A DNA stretch of 64,000 nucleotides from positions 6,770,034-6,834,033 of the forward strand of contig CM030852.1 of NCBI GenBank assembly GCA_018105865.1, given 5' to 3'. Shown piece after piece: positions 11,154 to 51,200 of the stretch. Under the pieces are notes generated by a model. That model made no database searches. It was not told where the DNA came from and saw nothing but the letters and a program-made list of their open reading frames with translations. The stretch comes from Metaphire vulgaris. Its lineage: Eukaryota; Annelida; Clitellata; Crassiclitellata; Megascolecidae. The translations under genes were made by a program, and so were the position numbers. The stretch's first letter is position 1. Every line of letters begins with the position of its first letter.

Positions 11154-11559
11154 AATAGGCTATAGCGACGCACAAATGAAATAATCAACACGAGTGAGTG
11201 AAAAATACTGAATCAGATGAATATATTATCTGAGTCTTTTGATTTTATTTGGAGGAATTCTGCCTCGGGAATTTTTCCATCTTAATACGATTAATAAGCT
11301 CTTAATTGCAATTTCCTACGTTGAATTTTCAAGAGCAACGCAGAATATTTTGGCAGACAGTTCAAATTAATTATTCGGATTTTCAAAATCAGGTAATCAT
11401 AACGCAACGACAACAAAATACGCGAATCAAATCAGGCGACGACAAACGATATTCTCCAAAACAGCATTTTCAGAATAGAAGAGATGCCTCTACTGCATTC
11501 TCAATTATATATCGTTAATGAGCCTACATAGAATATCCAAGTTTAGACCTAGGCTTAGT

Positions 11560-11561
<2 letters not shown>

Positions 11562-11599
<38 letters not shown>

Positions 11600-11612
11600 T
11601 TCTTTCTTTCAA
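11562..11612. repeat. (CT)n then (CTTT)n microsatellite
   Basis: A CT run that passes into TTCTTTCTTTC. Confidence 0.9.
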
Positions 11613-11691
11613 AGGAAGCGAAAGAGGTGATGAGGGAGATCGGTTCCCCACCCCTTATGGCAGCAAGAGCCATGGCCAGTGCAGCGCTGAC

Positions 11692-25266
<13,575 letters not shown>

Positions 25267-26115
25267 CTAAAACCAAACAACGAATATTCAACGCCTATGC
25301 TATAGCAGCGCAGGCACTGCAATGTGCAAACAGAAGCACTTATGATGATTTAGTTCTCGAATGGACATCTGTAGTTTAGTGCACAGTGTTTCAGGTACGG
25401 CGCTGAGCCCATGGAGTGTACCTTTAGCTGTACCTACCACTGGCCTGATTAATTATCTCTAGATGACACCGCTGCAGTTCAAAATTTGAAAGCAAAGCTC
25501 AAATGGCTGGATTTAGGATAGGGGCCTGTATCACTGCAGAGGTACACCAAATTTCATGCATTTTAACCAAGGGATTGTGAAAATATTTACAATGATATAG
25601 GGTTGTGAAAATGATATAGGATTGTAAAATATTTACAATGATATAGGGTTGTACTGGCTATATGGGCCCACCCTATAGTGTTGCGTTCTGTCCCTTTCAT
25701 AGTGAAATTTCGCCGTGCAAGTCTTCTACGTCTAAAGTGGCAATGATTAAAAACTAGTACCAGGATACTTATGTAGTAGTAGGCACTAGGCCTAAGTAGT
25801 TGATCAGCGTAATTCCTGCTTTCGAATCAATATAGCTCACCTGTCATCTTCCGTTTTAACTGGTTTATGATCGAACTTAGTGGTCGAAAAAGCTTATTAG
25901 GACAATTCTCTGCTAATATTGATTCTCATCAGCCCTCGGCAATATAGCAGTAGGCTATGTACACATGCACAGTCCACTATAACAGACTAAAAGAAGCTTC
26001 TACAATTGATAGTATTTATTCAGACCGATAAGTATGAAATCAGTTTATCAGAAAGGTCATTCAAAGATTAAAGTTTGAAGATTAGGCTCAATCGACCAGA
26101 CCCTGCTGCTATCAC

Positions 26116-26118
<3 letters not shown>

Positions 26119-26161
<43 letters not shown>
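26119..26161. repeat. (CT)n microsatellite
   Basis: Pure CT run. Confidence 0.95.
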
Positions 26162-26162
<1 letters not shown>

Positions 26163-26268
26163 AATAATCTCGTTACGAGTCCAGACGATTGCGTTCAAAC
26201 CAAAGATTGTTCCCTTTCTGTCCTACCAGACACGAAAACATTCCACCGTAAATAGGCCTACTCACTTA

Positions 26269-26657
26269 GGGCTCGTCCACAAATGACGTAACGCGCCTAG
26301 AGGGGACAGGGGTCCGGACATTTGTTACGAAGTGTGACGATGGGGGGAGGGGGTTCCGTAAATGTGACGTAACGCAACACACAATTTCTAAGTGACGACC
26401 TTTTTTGCTTGTCAAGGTATTTGGAGAGGGAAAAATACAAGGATGACCTTTTTTGCTTGTCAGTATGTTTGGAGAGAGAGAAAAATAGAAGGACGAATGA
26501 CCTTTTTGCTTGCCCAGACTTTTCGGAAGACGAAAGGGGGGTCGGCCCGTTGTTACGTCATACTTTAGGGGTGGTCTGACTTTTTGTTGCGTCGCGCTAC
26601 GTAGGGGAAGGGGTAAAAAAGTGCAAAAAATTGCGTTAGTCATTTATGGACGACCCC
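26269..26657. mobile_element. MITE, GGGGCTGTCCAT family, copy 3
   Basis: Ends GGGCTCGTCCACAAATGACG / GTCATTTATGGACGACCCC, 389 bp. The flanks TTA/TTG suggest a decayed 3-bp duplication. It ends 23 bp before the piggyBac element's TTAA. Confidence 0.75.
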
Positions 26658-26684
26658 TTGCACACTCTTGGAAGAGTTGGTTAA

Positions 26685-28373
26685 CCTTTATTTTCCCAGA
26701 CCCCTACAAAATTGACACACACTCAAGAAAACTTATATTTAGACACTTTCTGATGTATAGTAACACAAAAAGTTGAAATCAGAAAAAAATTATTCAAGAT
26801 CACAGAACAATACCCATGTTCCCAAATGGGAACGTTGGGTCACTATGACTATCGAAAATCCTGGAAATACCAAAGGCAGTAATTTTATTACATTAGTGCT
26901 GTACAGTATGTAAATCTTTGAACATGCCTCATATAGGCATAGTATGTGGGAAATACTGTTTTTAAGTATCATCTTAAGGTGATTAATTAAATTCTTAATT
27001 AATTAATTAATTAATTAATTAATAATTGATGTGGTAGACCCCAAACACTTGATGTGAAGGTGCCTCTCAGTTCTCACGCTTCAAGCATTTCATTCTTGCA
27101 TTTGTCTGACAATAAGCACCTCGCCCCTGGGAAGTAGACAATGTTTGACTTCATAATGTCGTAAAAGATTTGGAACAAAGGCAGTGGGTTCTCCATAACG
27201 TTATCGAGGTGTGTCTTTCAACAGTCAAGCAACCACTTCACATCGAAATTCAGGATATCTGAGGCGATCTCCGGAAGAAGCGACCTTGCATGTAGCTTCC
27301 ATGCTGTAACCACTGCAGTATTGAATGCATTGACAAGCAAGTTCCACCACTATTTCTTGGATTTGATCTTGGGTCCGTATGTCGAAAGCAGACGATGAAG
27401 ATCAACAGTGTCTATTCCCGTTGCGTAATTGCTGAACATTTGTGGCTGTGAAATGTTTATTTCCTTCAAAATCCATTCACACGACGTTCTATCATGGCTA
27501 CAGGGTTGACATAGTTATGACTCAACTCAGAGCTACTAGGCTTACTATCACAGGTCTTGTCATCTTCACAGGGTCCTGCTGAGGCCTGGATCCCTTCATC
27601 TGCAACACGAGTAAACACATGAAGCTCACACCAACATATGATGATCAATCTGGACCTAAGATATCTTCATCTACTGCTTCAACTTTATAATCTTCCCCAT
27701 CGTTTGGAGGTAGTATACAAATGTCTGGAATACTAGCATTAGCATCGTCATCACTGAAGGACTCCTCAAAATCTCCTTCAAGTGCTAGAGAGGGCGAAAC
27801 ATCGCTTTTTTACAGGCAGTTTAGCTACTGTCCAGCAATAGCTACACAATTATGTGCAACAGAACAGGTCATTATATTCACGAAATGTATCATCAGAACA
27901 TACACACATATTAGTCTTACATATTTGCCGGATTGGAACACCAATGGCCAATGCTAGCGAAATATCAACAACTGTCAGCCTATTAGCCACATTGACCCAA
28001 CGTTCCCAATTGGGAACATGGCTGTTCAATCATGTCTTGTAATTTAACCTATGGTCATACATGCCAATCGGACTTAAAATCATGCATAGTGGTCATAGTT
28101 GAATAAAATGAGCCATTATGGTAAAATAAATGTTGACATTTAGATTTTATTCTAAAATATATCCGTTATACCTATGATTTTGGCAATTTTTCGGAATTTT
28201 AATGCAATTTATACAAAAAGTACAAAAAATTAGCAGAGATATTTTATGCAAAAATCAAAGATAGACACGTGCTCTAAATAAAAGCTACAAAAACCAGGAT
28301 GATATAGCTTGGTTAACTGCCTGAACTGCTTTCAAATCTATGTTCCCATTTGGGAACGTTGGGAAAATAAAGG
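26685..28373 (-). mobile_element. piggyBac-type DNA transposon
   Basis: Perfect 14-bp terminal inverted repeats CCTTTATTTTCCCA are flanked by TTAA at 26681-26684 and 28374-28377, the target site of piggyBac elements. Subterminal palindromes (GTTCCCAAATGGGAAC type) lie at about 26817, 28000 and 28341. The interior carries transposase remnants on the minus strand. At 1.69 kb, with a deleted middle, it cannot be autonomous. Confidence 0.88.
27070..27800 (-). pseudogene. piggyBac transposase remnant
   Basis: Minus-strand translation around 27430-27200 gives PQMFSNYATGIDTVDLHRLL, GPKIKSKK, a stop, then WWNLLVNAFNTAVVTAWKLH. This is the conserved C-terminal half of piggyBac transposases (N-Y-GxDxxD, IKSKKWWW..). 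An acidic N-terminal-like segment (SFSDDDANASIPDICILPPN) lies near 27780-27690. The central catalytic region is missing and stops are present. Confidence 0.8.
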
Positions 28374-28621
28374 TTAAACAGCTAAAGTAAATTGCATTTG
28401 CAGTCAGATAATAATCTCTATCTGCAAGATGATCATAGGCGCCGACTCCATAGGGGTAACGGGCCATTCGTCCCAGTAACTGCCAAGGTACTGGACAGGG
28501 TTATTTCCAGGATTATCAATTTGGGGGTGGGGCGGGCGTCGGTAAATTCAGGGGTCCCATGTCAAAATGTCTGACAAACAAGGCGAAAAAGGTCATCCCA
28601 TAGCTGAAATTGGGTGGGGGC

Positions 28622-28826
28622 CAGTGTTTAATCTAGACTCCTGGACTCCGGAGGGGAAACTGACAAAGCCGGGAGAAACTGAAAATGCCGGGGGAGTCAG
28701 CTAGGGGCTGCTGTTAATTGATGTAGCCTAGTATGCCAAAATTTCCGGGGAGAATTTGAAATTTCCGGCGGTGAAATGGGAAATTTCCGGGTTATTTCCC
28801 CCGGAAACGGCCTAGATTAAACCCTG
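28622..28826 (+). mobile_element. hAT-type MITE, GTTTAATCTAG family, copy 2
   Basis: CAGTGTTTAATCTAGACTCC to GGCCTAGATTAAACCCTG, 205 bp, with a perfect 8-bp target duplication GTGGGGGC at 28614-28621 and 28827-28834. Confidence 0.9.
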
Positions 28827-28950
28827 GTGGGGGCGTGGTGTTGGGAGATGTCGTTTTCAAATTGGGTCGGGAGGGGTAGGCTATATATATTGAGGAGTGT
28901 TAGGGGATGTAAAAATATCTCTGGTACTAGGGCAAATGTATAGTTTCGCC

Positions 28951-29146
28951 CAGGGCCTGTTTTAACGTGCAGTGATGCACAAAATGTGCAGTGGTAAAAT
29001 GCAATTATCTGTGCTTTGTGCAGTGATACATTTTCCCAACGACATGTTTTGCTTGTTTTTGCTCGTAGGCCTATAGCCTATGTCCACAAATTTTCTGAGT
29101 TTAGTGCAGTCACTGCAGTGATAAATTTTTCTTAAAACAGTCCCTG
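28951..29146 (+). mobile_element. hAT-type MITE, CAGGGCCTGTTTTAA family, copy 1
   Basis: CAGGGCCTGTTTTAACGTGC to CTTAAAACAGTCCCTG, 196 bp, with a perfect 8-bp duplication GTTTCGCC on both sides. Confidence 0.92.
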
Positions 29147-29277
29147 GTTTCGCCCCAGTATTGCTTTGGCCTAAATTAAATAAATGACTGTGGAATGGAA
29201 TCAATGGATATTTAATGTAATAGCTGATATTTTGCGATTAGCTCGATAAATCCAAGTCAAGTAGGCCTACAGGCTAA

Positions 29278-29350
29278 TATAATAATATAATAATATAACA
29301 AGGTTTAAAGTGGTTCAGTAGGGACTGCCCTGTGTGAGAACCACTGACTA
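29278..29350 (-). mobile_element. SINE 3' end fragment (second family)
   Basis: On the minus strand GTTCTCACACAGGGCAGTCC then CCACTTTAAACCTTGTTAT and (ATT)n. It matches the tail of the SINE at 34172 and a short piece near 19850-19880. Confidence 0.6.
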
Positions 29351-29639
29351 GACTGGCTAGACTAGAGATTCATCATTTCACACATTTGTTAAATTGTTAT
29401 TTGTTAATTGCTACATTAGTCGACGACGACGACGACTGTGCAGGAACGACTCACGGCACGGAGTCCTCCTTGCAGAAGTTGGGTCCGGGTCCGGGTGCTG
29501 GATTCTGGAAGTAAGTTCGCCCCAGTCCCCAAACCCAAAAGTCGGCGCCTATGCAGACGATTTATGGAAACTCACGCGCATTATATTATATCGCACTCGA
29601 TTGCAATTGCAATATATGCCTATATGCTACAGTTTATAC

Positions 29640-29783
29640 AAGTTTAAGAGGAGGAGGAGGAGGAGGAGGAGGAGGAAGAAGAAGAGGAGGAGGAAGACGA
29701 CGACGCCCCTATCTCGAACGATGGAAGCGTGTTCCAGCGTCTACTACACTACATTCTGACAAATCACGAGTTTGCAATTGTGT
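29640..29783 (+). pseudogene. Displaced fragment of the low-complexity gene's acidic exon
   Basis: GAGGAGGAAGACGACGACG then ATCTCGAACGATGGAAGCG and GTGTTCCAGCG repeat almost exactly the segment at about 2750-2838 of the first gene, in the same frame (DDDAxISNDGSVFQR). The match stops abruptly at about 29735 and the frame ends at a stop at 29781-29783. It is a partial duplicate about 27 kb from its source and about 0.8 kb upstream of the eRF1 ATG. Confidence 0.7.
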
Positions 29784-29789
29784 AAGACA

Positions 29790-30527
29790 TGCCAGTGACT
29801 TCATAGCACGGAAATCTTTAGCTGGATTACCACTCAGAGGTAGAGCAACATGCTGACCCCCCAAGTTAAAACTACTAGATTTTTCATGATTTATAGCGAG
29901 TGATCTTCTGTGTTTCTGAATGCACCAGTGGTAGTGGCGGTCTCATTCACGAGTTGCGCATTGCGTGATATCGTCGAAATCGAAGAATAAATCTTGGAAT
30001 TTTCCGATTAATAAATAAATACGGAAGATTTCTTCATCTGCGTCGACTGTTTGGCTGCTTTTAACCGTCGGACGTTGATCAGCGGGGAGGAATCTTGAAG
30101 GAGAATCGTCGAAACGTTGGATCCACGCCGACTGGTCAGGTTTGTACCATCTGCGTTTGTCACATTGACTGAATCAGTGGAATTATTATTATATTCCGTT
30201 AATTAATTTCGTTGATCGATTCGTGAATTTATAACACGACACTGAATTATTGATATTTTAATTTTAATTTTCTTATAATTTTTAATCGGTTCTCTTCATC
30301 GGTCTTTTCAAGTTGCTGTCTGGGGCCAAATTCGCCATCCTATAGAAGTACTTCAAGGATCCGTTTTTGATTAGTTTGTTGTACTTTTCATTTTGTTTAT
30401 TTCATTCTTGTATTTGTAGTGTTATTAACATTCCAACCTGATATTTCAAAGGTTTGACATTTTCATTTTGGATACTGCCATGATTAGCCAAAAATTGTGT
30501 AGTTATTATGTTTTCATTTTAATCTAG
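29790..30527 (+). other. eRF1 upstream region / probable promoter and 5' UTR
   Basis: No coding signal is seen. A locally CpG-richer patch lies at about 30045-30150 (GTCGGACGTTGATCAGCGG) and ends near a possible donor (GGTCAG|GTTTGT). An acceptor (TTTTAATCTAG) at 30517-30527 sits just before the eRF1 ATG. This suggests a 5' UTR exon spliced to coding exon 1. No TATA box is obvious. Confidence 0.4.
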
Positions 30528-46750
<16,223 letters not shown>

Positions 46751-47742
46751 GCTTTCTGAACTTTGCAAAGCTGCCTGATCTTGTCCTTTGTGAATATAAC
46801 AAGCTTCACAATCACAAATGTATCATCACAAGAAGATCACTTTCTTATGGTTTGTGCCAGCAGACATTGTGAAACTTTCAGTACAGATGACATGTAAAGT
46901 TTGAGGTTTCAGATGCATATTTTCTTTTTAAACTAAGCAATTTTAACTACAGAAAATTTTGGAAGATCTGGTATCAATTTGTTTCTATTGAGCAGCACCC
47001 AATCTGAATATTGTCACTGTTTTTGTGAATTGAACATATACATTAAACATGCTTTAGGAAATAATTTGTGTAATATAACATTTTCTGCTGAAGGTGAATA
47101 GATTTATCCAAAATAAAATGGGGTAAAAGTTCGTAAGTTTTTATTAGTTTTGTCAACTATGCAAACAGATATTAAATGTGTATGCTTGATCCCAGACCTC
47201 CAAGTTAGCAAACCCTTTGAGTTACTGTAGGCACCTAGAACTTGTACCAGTAATTAATTTGTCCCCTTAGGCAAAAGCTGGTTTCACTACTGGGATGCAA
47301 TATAATAATGGTGTGGGTTTATGATATGCCATACCAAAAAGGGTTTGCCTGTTTCCTGTTTTGCAATCTTGGACAAGTTCATACTTCAACTGTCTGTGAG
47401 GAAGGCAGTGGAACATTATTGTCAACTGCACTTAACTCTTTTGAGAGGAATGATTTCATTGTCATACAACATTGACTTTTGTCAACATCTGATATAAAAG
47501 AATTCATATAACACCTGGATAGTCCTTTGAATATAGCATAAAGTCTGGAATTTTGTATTTTCTTCAACTTTTGCATTCAAGTTTTATTTAGTTTATATGC
47601 CCAATACCATATTGAGATCCACTGCCAATCCTAACATTGGAATGTTTCATAATAAGCATTTTGCGATATAAATATTTTGAAATTGCCACATAAATGTTGC
47701 TACATGCCAAACACATCTTTACAGAAACAGATTTACTAATAT
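46751..47742. other. Convergent intergenic region, eRF1 3' UTR and poly(A) sites
   Basis: AATAAA for eRF1 is at 47112-47117. On the minus strand AATAAA (plus-strand TTTATT) at 47583-47588 serves the DUF1647-like gene. The two genes end about 470 bp apart tail to tail. Confidence 0.7.
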
Positions 47743-48294
47743 TTATGATACTGTGACATCCAGTGAATATTTTGCAGTTGTCTCTGGGAATGATGATGAA
47801 TTCGTGGTCATTTCTCGACCAAAGATTACAGAATTTCCGCTATATGTGTACTTGTTATCTAAAAAATTAAATGCTTGACCAAGAATTATATTAAGTGCTG
47901 ATTCATCATAATGGTGACAGCCAGAATATAGATAACGAGGCTTTCGTAGACTGCAGTAATTGGCTTCAGCACCAATTGGGGATATACAAGAATGGGAGAG
48001 GGCACACTGTACCCATGGCAACATGACATTGTTGTGTATTTCCTTTGTGTTATATATCACAAGATGTGAGGAACTTATCATGTGCTGAAATCTGTACTTC
48101 ACTGCTGTTGTCTTGAAGTACGAAAACATTTTTGGGTGTGTCAAAGTTGAAGTAGCATCTCCAGTATCCAACATCCATGCAACAATGCCCGATTTTTGAG
48201 CCTGTGCAACTGCTGCATTGATGTCTGCGCTAACAAAATACTCCTCTGTTTCACGGCCTATCCAAATGATTGCACCATATTCATTAAGAGCTTG
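47743..48294 (-). CDS. DUF1647-like gene, exon 3 and stop
   Basis: Acceptor TTTTGTGTTTCAG, 552 bp, starts [20 protein letters not shown] and ends with TAA at 47743-47745. Confidence 0.9.
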   Translation of the reverse strand, partial: QALNEYGAIIWIGRETEEYFVSADINAAVAQAQKSGIVAWMLDTGDATSTLTHPKMFSYFKTTAVKYRFQHMISSSHLVIYNTKEIHNNVMLPWVQCALSHSCISPIGAEANYCSLRKPRYLYSGCHHYDESALNIILGQAFNFLDNKYTYSGNSVIFGREMTTNSSSFPETTAKYSLDVTVS

Positions 48295-51200
48295 CTGAAA
48301 CACAAAACAGAAAGCTTAAACTCAGTAATTTTCAGCAAGTAATTCAGTAATTTTATAATGATGTGTAATAAACAAGTTTTATATTGAACATCAATTGGAA
48401 TTGAATAATTATTATAAGATATCTGCCTCGTAAGGAGGCCTCTTGAATATGCCATTCAAAATTATGCCAAATGAAGAATTTAATCAGTATTCACTGATCC
48501 ATCAGTTTAAAATACAGCTTATACTTTCTGCCATCTTAAATTAACTTGCTAAATTAATTAACAGAAATGAATATTCAATTGCTAAAGTGAGTCAAATGCT
48601 CATAAAAAATTAGAATAGGCCTTTCCAGACCTGTGTTTACTCTCAATTTTGTGCTAGTACCATACTCGTTTTTCTATTGCCTGAATGGTGAACTGGAAGC
48701 TAAAGTGCTTAGCCTAAACTTTATGGGTGATGATCAGTTTGGATTCAGAAGAGGTAAAGGTACACAAGATGCAGCATCAAGTACTAAGTAACTACATAAA
48801 TGAAAGAAGCATTGAAGATGTAAGAGACTGTCAGGCACATAACATCACTCCTTGAGGCCCTTGAACATTTCTTGATAATGTACAGTAAAACCTCTTTAGC
48901 CCGCCACTATTGGCCAAGGGTGAAAGTTTGGCGAGGGGCGAGTTTGGCGGCTTAACGAATACAATGCTCACTACTGAAACTACAGTAGGCTTGCCCCCCC
49001 ACGGGGGCGGGGATGAGAATTTTGGGTGCCCCGCGGATACCAGTAGGGACGGGTCAGCTAATGAACAAATGACAGGTTGCTATATATTCATGTATAGACA
49101 GCAGGTCGGCTACGAGAAACTGTCAACTTGTAAAGGAAAAGGCTCTAAGCTAGTAGGCTGCGTCGGTGTTTCGTATTGTTGATAATGCAGACCAGAGTAC
49201 CTGCTGCTGATGTAATACAGCAGCATACAGGCCTACGCCCTACAGATGAAAAGTTTTGTAAATCAGATCCATTGTCTGCTGCCACGGGGACTGCTGGGTT
49301 GGAGACAAAAGCCACGGGAGCGGGATTGGCCATCGCAGGGTGGGGCGAGAGTGGCGGGAGGGAGGTCAACTGTCGGGGTCAGATTCTTGCTCCCCTCCCC
49401 TCCGTGCAGACCTCTACCACAATCCCTTCACCAGATATTAGCTGACAGGTTAATAGCTGATTATCAACACACCGATGTATTCATCGGGGGGGGGGAGGGG
49501 AAGGGTCATTAATTGTGTAAACAGTCGGTCAGGAGCTTGGCCTACAAACGGTCAAACCGATAATTAAAGTTGCTATGGCGAGCAAAAGAGGTCATAGTAC
49601 ACAGGCATGGAATTTTGAAAGTTGTGGCGACGGCGAGCGGCGAGTTTGGCGACTAAACGAGTTATTTTACATGAGTGGAAATCCGTTCTTGACCCATCAA
49701 TGGCGAGAGGGGAGTTTGGCGACCTAAAGAGGGGCGAGCTAAAGAGGTTTTACTGTACATGCTGATCTTCAATGAGGGAACCCCCACTCTCCGAACCCCT
49801 GGCATTATGGTATAGCTTAAGAGCTTTGGATAACAAATTTAAAATAAAGCAACATGCACACTGTGCAGGCGCCACCATTGAGTTGTCAAAAAAGTGACAC
49901 TAAGAAGTAATTCCCAAATGGATGGGTTCAAGACATTGCAAAGGGAGGGTCCAGTCACTGCAAAAGCTCGACGCTGAGTAAGAGCAGTGCGTGATCTGGG
50001 GACATAAACATTCTTCTGATCAGTGGAGTGGAGCAGGCGATGAGCAGTGAAAGAGGGTGATTTGAAAGGCTCAGTAATGTAAGACGGTGCCTGACTCGAA
50101 GTGCTGCAGAAACAATAATTACTTGTTTGAATTTAATGCAGTCAGAAATTGGAAGCCAGTGGAGGGTGCTAAGCATAAAGTCTGAGATGCTAGAGTAGCG
50201 TGGAGCTTTAGCCACAAGATGAGCCGCAGCATTTAGGGCAGATTGCAGAGTGGAGAGCAGGCTTTTGGGCAGGCCAAGATAAAGAGAATTGCAATAGTCT
50301 AACCTACTAGCCACAAAAGCATGAACCAGAGATTTGGCTGCAGATGGTACACGGACTATTGACCACAGGACGATTGACCATAGGACGATTGACCACTGGA
50401 CGATTGCCCACAGCGGACTTTTGACCACTGGACGATTGACCACAGCCGTGAGTATCAGGCTTAGCACGCTGTCTGCTGCATGCATGCATACAAAAAAAGG
50501 AAACCAAATGCTATTGTCTATATATATTTATATATAATTATATATGTACATGTATATATATACAATAGCATTTGTATATATATATATATATATATATGTA
50601 TACATATGTATACATATGTATATATATGTATATATATGTATATATATATGTATATATATATGTATGTATATATATTGTATATGTATGTATATATATGTAT
50701 ATATATGTATATATATGTATATATATGTATACATATAATATATATATCGACTCACTATTGTCCTTTTCATCATTCCCAGCATTTGGTTCCTTTTTTTGTC
50801 ACACATACAAAAAAAAGGAAACCAAATGCTATTGTCTATATATATTTATATATAATTATATATGTACATGTATATATATATACAATAGCATTTGTATATA
50901 TATATGTATATATATGTATACATATGTATATATATATATATATATGTATATATATGTATGTATGTATCTATGTATGTATGTATGTATATATATATATGTA
51001 TATATATATAATATATATATATATCGACTCACTATTGTCCTTTTCATCATTCCCAGCATTTGGTTCCTTTTTTTGTATGCGTGCATGCATGCATGCAGCA
51101 GACAGCGTGCTAAGCCTGATACTCACGGCTGTGGTCAATCGTCCAGTGGTCAAAAGTCCGCTGTGGTCAATCGTCCAGTGGTCAAAAGTCCGCTGTGGTC

